In this document: one piece after another, positions 25,089 through 36,290 of the stretch
How positions within the stretch are numbered: position 1 is the first letter of the stretch
How the letters are laid out: every line of letters begins with the position of its first letter
Assembly (NCBI GenBank): GCA_028583405.1
Contig: CM053243.1
Coordinates: 30,059,632 to 30,123,631 of the forward strand
Reading direction: 5' to 3'
DNA from: Pogonophryne albipinna
Lineage: Eukaryota; Chordata; Actinopteri; Perciformes; Artedidraconidae
DNA: 64,000 bases
Notes under the pieces: generated by a model
What the model saw: only the letters and a program-made list of their open reading frames with translations
Databases searched by the model: none
What the model was told of the DNA's origin: nothing
Made by a program: the position numbers and the translations under genes

Positions 25089-25601
25089 TGTGGTGGTTGT
25101 ATTCTCCAGCCACCTCCCTTGTGTGTGTTTTCCCTTTCCTGTCTGTGTGGGCGTGGTGCCTGTCACTCCTGGCTCCCGGCTCAAATCTCCACCTGCTGCA
25201 ATCAGTTGAGCACCCTCCTCTGCGACACACCTGTTTTCCATCAACCATTACAAATGGCATATCAGCAGAGGCTCCACAACCTGTCAGCGCCAGATCGTTG
25301 TTAAACCCCAGTGGTAAACTCTCAGCCTTCACAGCCTTCCTAGAAAGAGTTACGATTTCCGCTACACCTGAATATTATTATTACCTGTTCTTCTTGTGCT
25401 CCAGGACTACTCTCCAGTGGATTACTCTCCAGTGGATTACTCTCCAGTGGATTACTCTCCGGTGGATTACTCTCCAGTGGATTACTCTCCAGTGGATACT
25501 CTCCAGCCGGATTACTCTCCACGCTCCTTCTCCTCCAAATAAAAACCTTTGTAACCACACTGCCGTGTCCTGCGTTTGGGTCCTCTCAGATAACCATAAC
25601 A
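25089..25601 (+). repeat. 5' LTR of gypsy-B (513 bp)
   Basis: TGTGGTGGTTG to CCATAACA. It contains a 15-bp tandem repeat block (about 25405-25510), an AATAAA signal near 25538, and the GCCAGATCGTT word (25289-25299) complementary to the primer site. A TATA-like GCATATC lies about 35 bp upstream of that word, consistent with a transcription start at or near it. Confidence 0.95.
25405..25510 (+). repeat. 15-bp tandem repeat in the 5' LTR
   Basis: Units of the form ATTACTCTCCAGTGG. Six units end in CCAGTGG or CCGGTGG before a degenerate last unit; the 3' LTR has seven. Confidence 0.92.
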
Positions 25602-25602
25602 G

Positions 25603-25613
25603 AACGATCTGGC
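25603..25613 (+). promoter_or_regulatory. self-priming site of gypsy-B
   Basis: AACGATCTGGC, beginning two bases after the 5' LTR, is the exact reverse complement of GCCAGATCGTT at 25289-25299 inside the LTR. No TGG-type tRNA primer site is present at this position. In Tf1 and related chromoviruses the 5' end of the RNA pairs with such a site and primes its own reverse transcription. Confidence 0.7.
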
Positions 25614-25617
25614 CAGT

Positions 25618-28600
25618 ATGGACCCAGCGGACACCGGCTACCAGGCCAAAACTACGGACGAACTCTGCCAAGCCCTGGCCAGTCAAGGCGCTCTCGTGGG
25701 GCATCAGGATACAGTTCTCCGTGAGGCAATGGAGACTCTCCGGAATCTCTCCGTTAATATGCAAAGGATCGGCACGCAGGTAGAACTGCTCACCTCACAG
25801 GCTTTTCCTCCGCAGCCCGCGGCACAGCCGACAGCCCCTCCCCCCCCTCCTGCCGCATTCCTCCATCAGCTACGAGAGGCTGTCATTCCCACACCTGAGC
25901 GATACGCTGGAGATTTGGGTATTTGTAGAGCCTTTTTGTTCCAGTGTACGTTAGTTTTTGAGCAGCAGCCTAGTACTTATCACACAGATGGGGCTAGGGT
26001 AGCCTATGTAATGAGTCTGTTGAGGGGGAGGGCTTTAGATTGGGCTACAGCTGTTAGGGAGAGCCAGCCACAAATTTGCTGGTCATACGATACTTTCATT
26101 TCCGAAATGAAAAAAGTTTTTGATCACCCGGTACGGGGGAGGGACGCTGCTAGGCGCCTTCTTTCTCTCCGGCAGGGCTCCCGTAGTGTAGCCGAATTTT
26201 CAGTCGAGTTTAGAACAGTGGCTTCCGACTCACGCTGGAATAACGAGCCACTACAGGATGCTTTTCTTCAGGGGCTGAACGAAGCAATTAAAGACGAGCT
26301 AGCGGCTAGGGATGATCCAGGTAGCTTGGATAATTTAATTGCCACAGCCATTAAGATTGATAATCGCCTCAGAGAGAGACGTAGGGATAGGACTAGCCGT
26401 CACTCCAATCCCAGCGACTTCTCACTTGATCCCCAAATTGGCACTGCCACTACCCCAATCCCCCGATCTTTCCCGACTCCTTACTCAGTCTCATCCCATG
26501 GAGATGAGCCCATGCAAGTGGGAAGGGCCCGCCTCTCACCATCTGAGCGTGCTAGAAGGATCCACGCTGGGGAATGTGTTTATTGCAGCCAAACCAGTCA
26601 TCTCGTTTCCTCCTGTCCTAGTCTGCCAAAAAGGTCAGGCTCGTCAGTAGCTGTGGGGATTCTGGCGAGCCCTTCCTCCTCTCTCAACCCCCGACCCAGA
26701 ACGCAGCTAGAAGCCATGCTTTGCTGCAACCAACAGTCCCTACCCCTGCTCGCCTTAGTGGACTCGGGGGCGGATGAGAATTTTTTGGACATTGACATTG
26801 CAGCTCAGGCAGGAATTTCCTGCGAAGTGTTAGATTCACCTCTTAGTGCTAATGCTCTAAATGGAAAATTCCTGGCCCAAGTCACTCACCGCACCAAGCC
26901 GGTAAACCTCATTCTGTCTGGAAACCATCGTGAGTTTATTCAGTTTCACCTAATTTCCTCACCTCAGGCCCCCATAGTGTTGGGCCATCCCTGGTTAAGA
27001 ACACACAACCCCCAGATTGATTGGGTAACTGGCAAGATCATTAGTTGGAGTTCTTTTTGCTTATCCTCATGCCTGCAGTCTGCCCTACCGCCAGCAGAGG
27101 CCGCCTCGCCACCACTCAAGATCGAGCCGCCTGACCTGTCATCTGTTCCCACTGAATATCATCACCTAGGAGAGGTGTTCAGTAAACAGCGAGCTCTTTC
27201 TCTTCCTCCTCATCGACCCTACGACTGTCCCATTGACCTCCTTTCCGGGGCCCCTCTGCCTTCCTCACGTCTGTTCAACCTGTCTCGCCCTGAGAGAAAA
27301 TCCATGGAGAATTACATCCATGACTCCCTGGCTGCCGGTGTCATTCGGCCATCCTCCTCCCCGGTCGGTGCTGGGTTTTTCTTCGTCTCCAAGAAGGACC
27401 GCTCACTGCGGCCCTGCATTGATTACAGGGGTCTCAATGCCATTACTGTAAAAAACAAATACCCACTACCCCTCATTAACTCCGCCTTTGAACCCCTCCA
27501 GGAAGCCACAATCTTTTCCAAACTGGACCTCCGCAATGCCTACCACCTCGTCAGAATCCGAGAAGGGGACGAGTGGAAGACGGCCTTTAACACACCACTC
27601 GGTCACTTCGAGTATCTGGTGATGCCTTTTGGACTGACGAATGCCCCTGCAGTCTTTCAGTCGATGGTGAACGATGTGCTACGTGACCTCCTCAACCGGT
27701 CAGTCTTTGTCTACCTGGATGACATCCTCATATTCTCTCGTAAAAAGGAGGAGCACATTATCCATGTCAGGCAGGTGCTGCAGAGACTCCTGGAGAACAG
27801 ACTCTTTGTAAAGGCGGAGAAATGCGAATTCCATGTAAACACAGTCTCATTCCTGGGCTACATCGTTGAGGAAGGAAAGCTTAGATCCGACCCTGAGAAG
27901 ATCCAAGCGGTGGCGGGGTGGCCCAAACCAACCTCAGTCAAACTGCTTCAACAGTTTCTTGGTTTCGCCAATTTCTATCGGCGCTTCATCAGGGACTACA
28001 GCAGAGTGGCGGGTCCTTTAACCAGACTCACTTCCCCCACAACTGGCTTTTCCTGGACCCCAGAGTGCGATGCAGCCTTTTCAGAGCTAAAGAGACTCTT
28101 CACCACTGCCCCTGTGCTCATCCACCCTGATCCCTCTCGCCAGTTCACTGTGGAGGTCGATGCCTCCAACACCGGGGTAGGAGCAGTTCTTTCCCAGCGC
28201 TCGGAACGAGACCAAAAATTGCATCCTTGTGCATTTTTCTCTCGCCGCCTCACCCCAGCTGAGAAGAACTATGACGTGGGTAACAGAGAGCTGCTGGCTG
28301 TCAAACTTGCCCTAGAGGAGTGGAGGCACTGGCTGGAGGGAGCTGAACTCCCTTTTATTGTATGGACGGACCACAAGAACCTGGCGTACATCCAATCTGC
28401 CAAGCGCCTTAACTCCCGTCAGGCTCGATGGGCCCTGTATTTCGGCCGCTTCTCATTTACCCTCACCTACCGTCCAGGGTCACGGAACCTCAAGCCTGAC
28501 GCCCTCTCTCGCCAGTTCGCTTCCGATGGACCAGCTGCCAGTCCAGACACTATCCTGCCTGCCTCCTGCGTGGTGGGGGCTGTTACCTTGGAGATTGAGT

Positions 28601-29637
28601 CATTGGTCAGGGAGGCCCAGCGAACGCAGCCTAACCCAGGTAACTGCCCAGCTAATAGTCTTTTTGTGCCTACCCCTGTTCGCTCCAAGGTCCTGCAGTG
28701 GGCACACGCCTCTCGTTTCTCATGTCATCCTGGTGCCCATCGCACACTGTTCATTCTTAAACAACGGTTCTGGTGGCCTTCCATGGCTCAAGACACCAGG
28801 GCCTTTGTTGCTGCCTGTACAGTGTGTGCCCGCGCCAAGTCCTCCCACCAGCCTCCCTCTGGCCTGCTTCGCCCACTGCCGGTACCTAGTCGCCCTTGGT
28901 CGCATGTGGCATTGGATTTTGTTACTGGACTTCCACTTTCACAAGGAAATACCATCATCCTGACTATTGTGGACAGATTCTCAAAGATGGTACACTTTGT
29001 GGCTCTTTCCAAGCTTCCCACTGCCCGAGAGACTGCAGATCTTCTGGTCAACCATGTAGTTCGACTTCATGGGATCCCCACCGACATCGTCTCTGACCGG
29101 GGCCCCCAGTTCATTTCCCACGTTTGGAAGGCCTTCTGTCAGGCTCTGGGAGCATCGGTGAGCCTGTCATCTGGCTATCATCCTCAGACAAACGGGCAAA
29201 CGGAACGGGCCAACCAGGATCTGGGGTCGGCTCTTCGTTGTGTGGCTTTCAGGAACCCTTCGTCATGGGGCCCACATCTGCCATGGATCGAGTATGCCCA
29301 CAACTCCCTGCCAAGTGCAGCCACAGGTATTTCACCTTTTCATTGTGCCATGGGTTTCCAACCACCTCTGTTTCCAGCCCAGGAAGAGGAAGTTGCTGTT
29401 CCCTCCGTTCAGGCCCACCTTCGTCGCTGTCGTAAGGTGTGGAATGACACCCGAGCAGCCCTGCTCCGCTCCGCTGCCCGCAACCGCCTCATCGCAGACC
29501 GCCACAGGACCCCGGCCCCCAACTACTTACCAGGTCAGAGTGTTTGGCTTTCTTCCAAAGATCTCCCACTCAAGACAGAGTCAAAAAAAACTTACTCCAC
29601 GGTATGTCGGCCCCTTCATCATCGACTCCATTATTAA
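25618..29637 (+). CDS. gag-pol: gypsy-B Gag-Pol polyprotein, truncated by a C-terminal frameshift
   Basis: 1339 codons from an ATG 17 bases after the LTR. Gag: coiled, Gln/Leu-rich start (residues 1-60), a proline-rich linker, a retrotransposon-gag capsid domain (about 85-250), and a CCHC knuckle with C320-x2-C-x4-H-x4-C333. Protease has active site DSGA at 382-385. Reverse transcriptase spans about 540-745, with YLDD at 699-702. RNase H starts with the acidic VEVDAS Asp near 848. Integrase has HHCC (about 1030-1069) and D1100, D1160, E1196 (D,D-35-E). All catalytic residues are present. A run of eight A at 29583-29590 then shifts the frame, and the protein ends 16 codons later. The GPY/F module and chromodomain continue in the next frame. 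Gag and pol are in a single frame here. Confidence 0.93.
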   Translation: MDPADTGYQAKTTDELCQALASQGALVGHQDTVLREAMETLRNLSVNMQRIGTQVELLTSQAFPPQPAAQPTAPPPPPAAFLHQLREAVIPTPERYAGDLGICRAFLFQCTLVFEQQPSTYHTDGARVAYVMSLLRGRALDWATAVRESQPQICWSYDTFISEMKKVFDHPVRGRDAARRLLSLRQGSRSVAEFSVEFRTVASDSRWNNEPLQDAFLQGLNEAIKDELAARDDPGSLDNLIATAIKIDNRLRERRRDRTSRHSNPSDFSLDPQIGTATTPIPRSFPTPYSVSSHGDEPMQVGRARLSPSERARRIHAGECVYCSQTSHLVSSCPSLPKRSGSSVAVGILASPSSSLNPRPRTQLEAMLCCNQQSLPLLALVDSGADENFLDIDIAAQAGISCEVLDSPLSANALNGKFLAQVTHRTKPVNLILSGNHREFIQFHLISSPQAPIVLGHPWLRTHNPQIDWVTGKIISWSSFCLSSCLQSALPPAEAASPPLKIEPPDLSSVPTEYHHLGEVFSKQRALSLPPHRPYDCPIDLLSGAPLPSSRLFNLSRPERKSMENYIHDSLAAGVIRPSSSPVGAGFFFVSKKDRSLRPCIDYRGLNAITVKNKYPLPLINSAFEPLQEATIFSKLDLRNAYHLVRIREGDEWKTAFNTPLGHFEYLVMPFGLTNAPAVFQSMVNDVLRDLLNRSVFVYLDDILIFSRKKEEHIIHVRQVLQRLLENRLFVKAEKCEFHVNTVSFLGYIVEEGKLRSDPEKIQAVAGWPKPTSVKLLQQFLGFANFYRRFIRDYSRVAGPLTRLTSPTTGFSWTPECDAAFSELKRLFTTAPVLIHPDPSRQFTVEVDASNTGVGAVLSQRSERDQKLHPCAFFSRRLTPAEKNYDVGNRELLAVKLALEEWRHWLEGAELPFIVWTDHKNLAYIQSAKRLNSRQARWALYFGRFSFTLTYRPGSRNLKPDALSRQFASDGPAASPDTILPASCVVGAVTLEIESLVREAQRTQPNPGNCPANSLFVPTPVRSKVLQWAHASRFSCHPGAHRTLFILKQRFWWPSMAQDTRAFVAACTVCARAKSSHQPPSGLLRPLPVPSRPWSHVALDFVTGLPLSQGNTIILTIVDRFSKMVHFVALSKLPTARETADLLVNHVVRLHGIPTDIVSDRGPQFISHVWKAFCQALGASVSLSSGYHPQTNGQTERANQDLGSALRCVAFRNPSSWGPHLPWIEYAHNSLPSAATGISPFHCAMGFQPPLFPAQEEEVAVPSVQAHLRRCRKVWNDTRAALLRSAARNRLIADRHRTPAPNYLPGQSVWLSSKDLPLKTESKKTYSTVCRPLHHRLHY

Positions 29638-29986
29638 TCCATCTGCAGTCAAACTCAAACTTCCCTCACACATGAAGGTTCATCCGACATTTCATGTCTC
29701 TCTATTGAAACCTGTAGCCAGCAGTCCTTTGTCTCCTCCAGTGAGTGTTCCCCCACCCCCCCGCATCATTAATAATCACCCAACCTACACCGTCAGGCGA
29801 TTGTTGGACGTTCGTCGCCGTGGAAGGGGATTCCAATATCTGGTGGATTGGGAGGGCTATGGTCTAGAGGAGAGGTGTTGGGTTCCCCGGCGAGACATCG
29901 TGGGCGCATCTCTGATACGGGACTTCCACCGGGATAACCCTGGAAGACCTGGTAGACCTGGTAGACCGCCTGGAGGTGTCCCTTAA
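29591..29986 (+). CDS. gypsy-B integrase C-terminus with chromodomain, out of frame
   Basis: Continuation of the polyprotein in frame 2 after the A8 run. It contains a GPF motif (YVGPFIID), then [15 protein letters not shown], then a chromodomain of about 45 residues ([33 protein letters not shown]) and a short Gly/Arg/Pro-rich tail ending at TAA 29984-29986. Chromodomains in this group are thought to steer integration to particular histone marks. There is no start codon in a useful position, so this part is unlikely to be made from this copy. Confidence 0.9.
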   Translation, partial: LTPRYVGPFIIDSIINPSAVKLKLPSHMKVHPTFHVSLLKPVASSPLSPPVSVPPPPRIINNHPTYTVRRLLDVRRRGRGFQYLVDWEGYGLEERCWVPRRDIVGASLIRDFHRDNPGRPGRPGRPPGGVP

Positions 29987-29994
29987 GGGGGGGG
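29985..29994 (+). other. polypurine tract of gypsy-B
   Basis: AAGGGGGGGG, overlapping the end of the stop codon and three bases before the 3' LTR. Confidence 0.85.
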
Positions 29995-29997
29995 TAC

Positions 29998-30525
29998 TGT
30001 GGTGGTTGTATTCTCCAGCCACCTCCCTTGTGTGTGTTTTCCCTTTCCTGTCTGTGTGGGCGTGGTGCCTGTCACTCCTGGCTCCCGGCTCAAATCTCCA
30101 CCTGCTGCAATCAGTTGAGCACCCTCCTCTGCGACACACCTGTTTTCCATCAACCATTACAAATGGCATATCAGCAGAGGCTCCACAACCTATCAGCGCC
30201 AGATCGTTGTTAAACCCCAGTGGTAAACTCTCAGCCTTCACAGCCTTCCTAGAAAGAGTTACGATTTCCGCTACACCTGAATATTATTATTACCTGTTCT
30301 TCTTGTGCTCCAGGACTACTCTCCAGTGGATTACTCTCCAGTGGATTACTCTCCAGTGGATTACTCTCCAGTGGATTACTCTCCGGTGGATTACTCTCCA
30401 GTGGATTACTCTCCAGTGGATACTCTCCAGCCGGATTACTCTCCACGCTCCTTCTCCTCCAAATAAAAACCTTTGTAACCACACTGCCGTGTCCTGCGTT
30501 TGGGTCCTCTCAGATAACCATAACA
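29998..30525 (+). repeat. 3' LTR of gypsy-B (528 bp)
   Basis: Same sequence as the 5' LTR except one substitution and one extra 15-bp unit. Followed directly by the ACCGG target duplication. Confidence 0.95.
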
Positions 30526-30530
30526 ACCGG

Positions 30531-31557
30531 CCAAATGAGTTTGGGTTGATCCAAAGCGAATTCTTAATAATCAAGCAATAAAAGTTTGCTACATATTGGC
30601 TGAATCTTTATAAAATATTATCAGATGTTTTTACCTAAATTAAATAACAAGTAGGATTCAATTAGAATACTTGACTTGTGTAATCTAAACTCTTCACAAA
30701 TGTCATCTGCTAAATAAGCAAACATGGCACCTCCCCATGAGTTACCTTTTTCCGTGTTATTTTGCATGGTTCTCACCTCTTCTCCCCAGCAACCGATGAT
30801 CTCTGAAGTCAACAAGCACCATTTTACCCAGTTGTGCTCTTTCCACATGCTTTGCGACTCTGACACCAAGGAAGCGATTTAATTAAGCAAGGCTTGAAAC
30901 ACAATCTAAACAAACAGAGATGCTCAAACAAACAAGAAGTCCAATTACAGCAATGTTAATATGCAGGGCAAATCAGCATTAGACTACCACAAGAGTGGGA
31001 GGGAATGGGGGGAGGAGATGGAGGACTGCTTTGATCCGTGCTTGAGATCCAACATTAACGTTGCTGCTTAGTTCAATGGGTATTCATATTAGCCAGAGAA
31101 GAAATAGCCCTGTTGCTTATCAAAGCTCCTCTTTCAGTTCAAAAATCCAAGCAATTCTTTCCACATATTAGTCAAAAATATCATTCAGGAATTGCATCAT
31201 TACCCTGGGGCTGTTACATATTTGTAAAAAGGACATAAAATCAATCCTGATCTAGTTTCAAATGCCCGTACTATGTGACAATCACAACAGACAGTGGCAG
31301 ATGTGCCTGAAACCCCTTTTACAACATGTACTCCACTCTTATTGATCCTAGGGCACCTGCCCTTGAACCGGTAATGTCTTTGTGGGGTTGCTTCTATAAG
31401 ATTCTTTACCTTTAAAAGGGGATCCACTGATATTGTCCATAACAGGCCAGGGGTGTATTGATTCTCCTGATTGGATGGCAGGGTTGGGAGCTGCAGGGAA
31501 GGAATCCTGTGATCTATGTTCTTTCCGGCGTGCAAAATGTACTACTTACAGTCACAA

Positions 31558-31560
<3 letters not shown>
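30531..31560. other. non-coding stretch
   Basis: No gene recognised. A 111-codon minus-strand frame at 31200-31535 has no known motif. Confidence 0.5.

Positions 31561-31650
<90 letters not shown>
31561..31650. repeat. (CA)n microsatellite, 90 bp
   Basis: Uninterrupted run of 45 CA units. Confidence 0.98.
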
Positions 31651-31652
<2 letters not shown>

Positions 31653-32541
31653 GTAATGCGATATTAGAGTGCTATATCTCTTATAAATTAATAAATTAAA
31701 CAATTTCAGTCAGGTTGCTGGCTGATATTGGGTTATCATAATGCCGAAGGCCACATCAGATGTGGCTTTATTTTGACAACACTGGAAATGAGCAGCACAT
31801 TGTGTATGAAAACGGCCTCAGGCTATGTCTGTTAAACTATTGACCCAAACATGAATTTCATGTGTGACACTCCCGCTTTCCATACATGTGTATGAGTTTG
31901 TCGGCCTCTCTTAATACTGTAGAGTACATTAGCATTAATGTGTGTTCTATTTAAATATGTAGGCCAAGTGTGGCAGTTTGAATTTCAGACAAACCGAGGT
32001 TAATAAATAAATATTGTGTTGGCAAAGTAATTTAAATCATGAGAGTTCACTGTATTTATCTGTGTGCTAGCGTGTATGAGTGTTATCTCTGGCCTCATTA
32101 AGAGTGAGTTGATGGGTTGGCAAGGTTAATAGAGATTCATAATCTAAGTAAAGCTGCAACCCCCATGCTTTTATAGGCTGGTTTTATACTGGTGTGTATG
32201 TGTGCTTCTATAATCTTCGTGTGTATATGCTTACAGACGTGATTTTTATGTGTGCTTCATATTTTGCAGCTCAGCATGTGCTCTGTAATCTGGTTTAAAG
32301 GAAACGAGCCTTAGCCAAACACATGGTCAAATTCCCCTTCCAGCCTATCATTAGCCCGGGGCCAAATCCTTAGTTATAATTCAGATGATGGGCCCTGCCA
32401 GTAGGGGCCCGCTAATAGGTCACATAAATCACAGTGTGAAGCTGAGGCTGGGTCGAGGCCCAGCAAAGTTTTCCATTTTCCCCAAAAGAAGGATCTCGAT
32501 GTCGCTTGATTACCAATAAGGGCTGATGAAAAGAGCAGTGC
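31651..32541. other. non-coding stretch
   Basis: Nothing recognised apart from scattered short GTGT words. Confidence 0.55.
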
Positions 32542-32636
32542 GTTTGAGTGCGTGTGTGTGTGCGTGTGTGTGTGCGCATGTGCGTGTTGCGTGCGTGTTG
32601 CAACACGCACATGCGCACACACACACGCACTCAAAC
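32542..32636. repeat. GT/AC palindrome able to form a long hairpin
   Basis: The right arm (32600-32636) is the exact reverse complement of the left arm apart from one additional 12-bp GCGTGTGTGTGT unit in the left arm. Stems are about 37 bp and the loop is the short GTGCGTGTT. Confidence 0.85.
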
Positions 32637-33287
32637 ACACACATGCAGAAAGAGTGGTAATCTAAAGCTGTTCATGCTCTGAATACTGAGAACGGTGAAA
32701 TACCAGAGGAGTGCAGCTGAGCAGTGGGGGTGATTATATGTTACCGTGTGTTGAATGCGGATTACTTCATTCTAGCAGAACCATTTACTTTTTGCAAAGT
32801 TCAAAACATTTGAACAAATTAGGAATCAATGGAAATCATTTTAAATGGAAAATAAAACCTTCTTGCCTTAATAATTTTTCAACCTGCCTGAGCTAATTCA
32901 TTTTCGCATCATGACATTGAGTCACCTTGAAGCAGCGTTTTGTATTGTATGAGATCACGTAGGGGAAAAAGGCTGTGTTAGGAAAAAGATTACCAGCCGG
33001 GGTCTGATATGGGATTATCACAGCTCTGTAGCAGGCGAGGGACGCCTGTGGATTAGATCTCACAACAGAGATTAATCCAGGACGATCTGCTTTAACTTGA
33101 TTGTGTACATTGGGATAATTTTTTTGACATATGTTTCCACTATTAAAGTATAACTACAATTTCCAAGATTAAGACAGCAGACATTATTTTACCATGTCTC
33201 TCAAGTCAATTGGGATTGACTTTACTTTGTCCTACGTATTAAAGACAGAAGAATCCCATTTCTACTTAGTGTCTCACCTCTTTTCAG
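32637..33287. other. non-coding stretch
   Basis: AT-rich. It ends in the pyrimidine-rich tract that precedes the candidate exon at 33288. Nothing else recognised. Confidence 0.5.
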
Positions 33288-33390
33288 AGGAGCAGTTTTC
33301 CAGCGTGAAGTCAGTTTTAGGCATCCGTGTGAAGTGACCTTGCTTTACAATGAGTCTCCAGTCCTGTACAACGATAAGAAGAAAACAAAG
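33288..33390 (+). CDS. candidate internal coding exon A (unidentified protein)
   Basis: A strong acceptor (GTCTCACCTCTTTTCAG) precedes and a good donor (AAAG|GTATGT) follows a 103-bp segment. One frame is open throughout. It starts after one base that completes a codon and ends on a codon boundary. The residues include FQREVSFRHPCEV and LLYNESPVLYNDKKKTK. I do not recognise the protein. An open frame of this length by chance is not rare, so the splice signals carry most of the weight. It could belong with the candidate exons at 46320 and 46582. Confidence 0.3.
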
Positions 33391-35854
33391 GTATGTCACA
33401 TTCAAAACTTGTTTTAATCTGGGACAAAGGCATTAAAGGAACATGATTGCGCAAGTTACTTTAAAAAAGGGGAAATGCTTTTTATACCACTCAATTATGA
33501 TTTGTGATGATTAACTGTATCCTACAGAAAGAAAAGTAAGAAATAAATCCCTAATTTGATGAAGACATCAAAACTGAATTCAATCTGCAAAGGTCAATAT
33601 TAGCATCCAATCAGTTTTTCTTAATGTCGAATACAATCTGGTTAAGAGCGAATGGCCTACCATAATAAAGTGGAACTAAGGTCTTAGAGTTACAGATTAT
33701 AACTGAGGTTTGTTATATTCACAAAATCAGCTGCCCATGCTATTTAGTGACAGGACTGTCCTGACCCACATTAAAGAAAGGCAGGACACTGAGACATGTC
33801 GCAACTGTGGCAATCATCTGATGAAGAATGTATAAATATAAGGCACAAGCGATAGGTTCAAGTACAGTTGGAAATAACATTATAGTCTATTTAACACGAC
33901 AAGCTTCCCTTTCATCCCTATTACACATTCATGCAGCAGCCCATGCTTACTGCGGCTGAAAGTAGCCTCCATTGCCCATTTTGCTCGGTACATGTCGGCT
34001 TGAACATGTTGTTATTAATGGTAGGTTTAGTTTACATTTGTATTACTAATGGCAAATCTATCTGACAACACACGTATTTATAGTCTGCTGTGGCTATGTT
34101 TCTGTGTCCATGTCATTTCAAAGGCCATGTCTATTGATGTTGCCAATTTAGTGAGGACTTTAAAAATCAAGCTCTGTCATTTCTGTGCTCTGAAATAATA
34201 ACATGTAATAATAATGTATGTAATAATAACATTTGATATACTTTTCAAATGATGGTGTTTCTGGGAGTTATAAAGAAAAAAATGAAATGAACCACCGATG
34301 GTAACTCTGACAATCAGCTTGATGATTGATTTGACAGAGCTCACGTTTTTTTACATCATAAATATCGAGAAACAGGGTATTGCACGTTGTGTATTACCTC
34401 AGCCTTGCTTTGTTCCACATTCAATTGTGTTGATCCATGGCCTCTGTGGTTTAAACATTTAGACTTGCAAAGGAATACGAACATTTCACCATTAAGAGAG
34501 CTCTCTCCCGCTCACTGTATGTGTGTCTCTTTTCCTGTTTCATCATTTGCTTCCCTCTATTGCACAGATCAAGCATGCACCCAACCGTTTACTGCAGTCT
34601 GTGGGAGTTGGACATTTAAATGGAAGCTTGCACTGATAGACTGCAATGTGGGCCTTTTTATTTTCAAACAAATCCATTAAACAGGATTATATAAAATGGA
34701 GGCCGAACAGAACGGTCCCCCCTTCATTTGAATGTGTCCTTAACTGCGGACATTGACGGATTACTTTTTTCAGAACCAAATGTTGTCACCTTGAAGAGCC
34801 GGACTATTATCACCCTCTGTCTCCCACATAAAAACACATACATATACATCTATTTAAAAAAAATTCTGACACCCAGTCTTATCCTGGGAACTATTTACTC
34901 TCTTGGTCAACAGAGGAAGTCAACAGGTCGGAAAGAAACACAGCGAAACCATTAAAGTTACGATTAAATGTGAACACAAACAAAACAGATTCAAATTACC
35001 AGGTGCACCAACTGTGTGAGCCTATTAGCCTTGGGCTGACGAGAGAAATAACGCCCTGTAATGAGTGAGTTATCCAACACCTGCAGCTGACTCTAGAGGT
35101 ATCAGTAAGTATTTAGTGCATCGTGTTTCAAATGTTTTTTTAAAACCTCTCCAAGTTGCCCAGAAGCTGTGCATGTTGAAACTTCTCCCAAGTTTCGCTC
35201 ATGAGTTTGTGGATTAAAGCCAGCATTAACAACCTCATCCATGTCAGAGAAAATGATAAGCACCAAATTAGCAGAACATTAATGCAGGTCATTATCATAG
35301 CTGCTGAATTTTCACAAGTGTCCGCAGCTCAGCTCTCTGCCTTATGAGAAGATATTTACAGTATAATGCTAACTGACATATAGAGGTCTCCAGAGCAGTA
35401 GTTACACAGACAGAGGAGGATTAACTGGCTGCTTCACTCTCTCCCTCACGCAAATATGCTTCTCTCTTTCATTAAGTGAATAAACCATCCCTTCACTCAC
35501 TGGTGTGGAGGGAAAAAAGGAGCGGCTCTGTATTTCGAGGGCAGTCTGACATGACAATAAAGAAGCAGAAACTTGTTCCAGAGACGACACAGGGAGATTC
35601 AAACTTTAATTTTCATAACGGTAGATTAGTTTAATCCTAAACACGGAGAGAGGATCTGACAAATGCTTTATGTGACTCAACAGGAATTAGTGTGTTAAAT
35701 ATTTCCAATGGTTACTGAGGCTCAGAGAGAAAAACTGAGCTAAAGGGAACCTTCGGTTTTGGCCTAGTGCTGCATTAAAAAATGTACAAATACACACAAA
35801 ACTTTTTCGACAGCATGTCTCTACCTACCTTTTGCTTTTGTTCTCCCACTGTTG
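33391..35854. other. non-coding stretch
   Basis: AT-rich DNA with a small TAATAA-rich patch near 34195-34235. No gene or element recognised. Confidence 0.5.
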
Positions 35855-36290
35855 AGATGAGGCGACCCCCTGTGTTAAACGACTATAGATCTATCTCTAA
35901 ATTGTCTGTCTTTATTAATGTACTGGTATCCTTGTACTTCAACAATTTAAGACATTTTTATCAAATCACAATATTTTATCTGACAATCATTCTGATTTTA
36001 GGACAAGACACAGTACGTCAAAAGCTACGTAAAAGGTATTAAATGTTTTTGTTGAATTCTTAGACAATAAGCAATATGTACTGCCCTTTTCATTGACTTA
36101 TCCAAGGCTTTTGATACTGTGGACCATGCCCTATTGATACAAAGACTGTACAGTATTGGTAATATCTATAAGGCAGATCCCATTGCGTGCAGGCAGAAGG
36201 TGTAACTTCTATCTGTCTTAACGTATCTAATGGTGTGCCACAGGGATCCGTTTTAGGAATTGTATTATTTATATAAATAGTCAAACTTTG
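35855..36290 (+). pseudogene. decayed LINE reverse transcriptase (CR1/L2/Rex1-like group)
   Basis: Translated pieces in shifting frames recover reverse-transcriptase motifs in the right order: LNDYRSISKLSVF (motif usually NYRPIS...), then ALFIDLSKAFDTVDHALLI (catalytic motif A with Asp) near 36080-36150, then NGVPQGSVLG (motif B) near 36230-36260. The YADD box region and both ends are missing, and stops and frameshifts are frequent. This is an old, dead fragment. The clade cannot be fixed from so little sequence. Confidence 0.75.

Larger units (their letters stand above)
25089..30525 (+). mobile_element. Ty3/gypsy chromovirus, Tf1/sushi group, nearly intact (gypsy-B)
   Basis: A 5.4-kb element with LTRs, a gag-pol frame, a C-terminal chromodomain, a G-rich polypurine tract and a perfect 5-bp target duplication ACCGG (25084-25088, 30526-30530). 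By eye the two LTRs differ by one base (G/A near 25283/30191) and one 15-bp repeat unit, so insertion was very recent. Gag and pol share one long frame, and the chromodomain with integrase after RNase H places it among vertebrate Tf1/sushi chromoviruses. An 11-nt complement between the LTR and the region just after it points to self-priming. The only coding lesion seen is a one-base frameshift at 29583-29590. Confidence 0.95.

Noticed and set aside
25028..25783. 251-codon frame running from the LTR of gypsy-B into gag
   Set aside because: It lies in the LTR tandem repeat and the wrong frame of gag. Its counterpart in the 3' LTR (29976-30581) is equally an artefact.
29583..29590. Programmed translational frameshift in gypsy-B
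   Set aside because: The shift lies after the integrase catalytic core rather than at a gag-pol junction, and no downstream stimulatory structure is evident. Mutation or a homopolymer error is more likely, though not excluded.
31200..31535. 111-codon minus-strand frame
   Set aside because: No recognisable motif or composition bias. Chance open frame is the better explanation.
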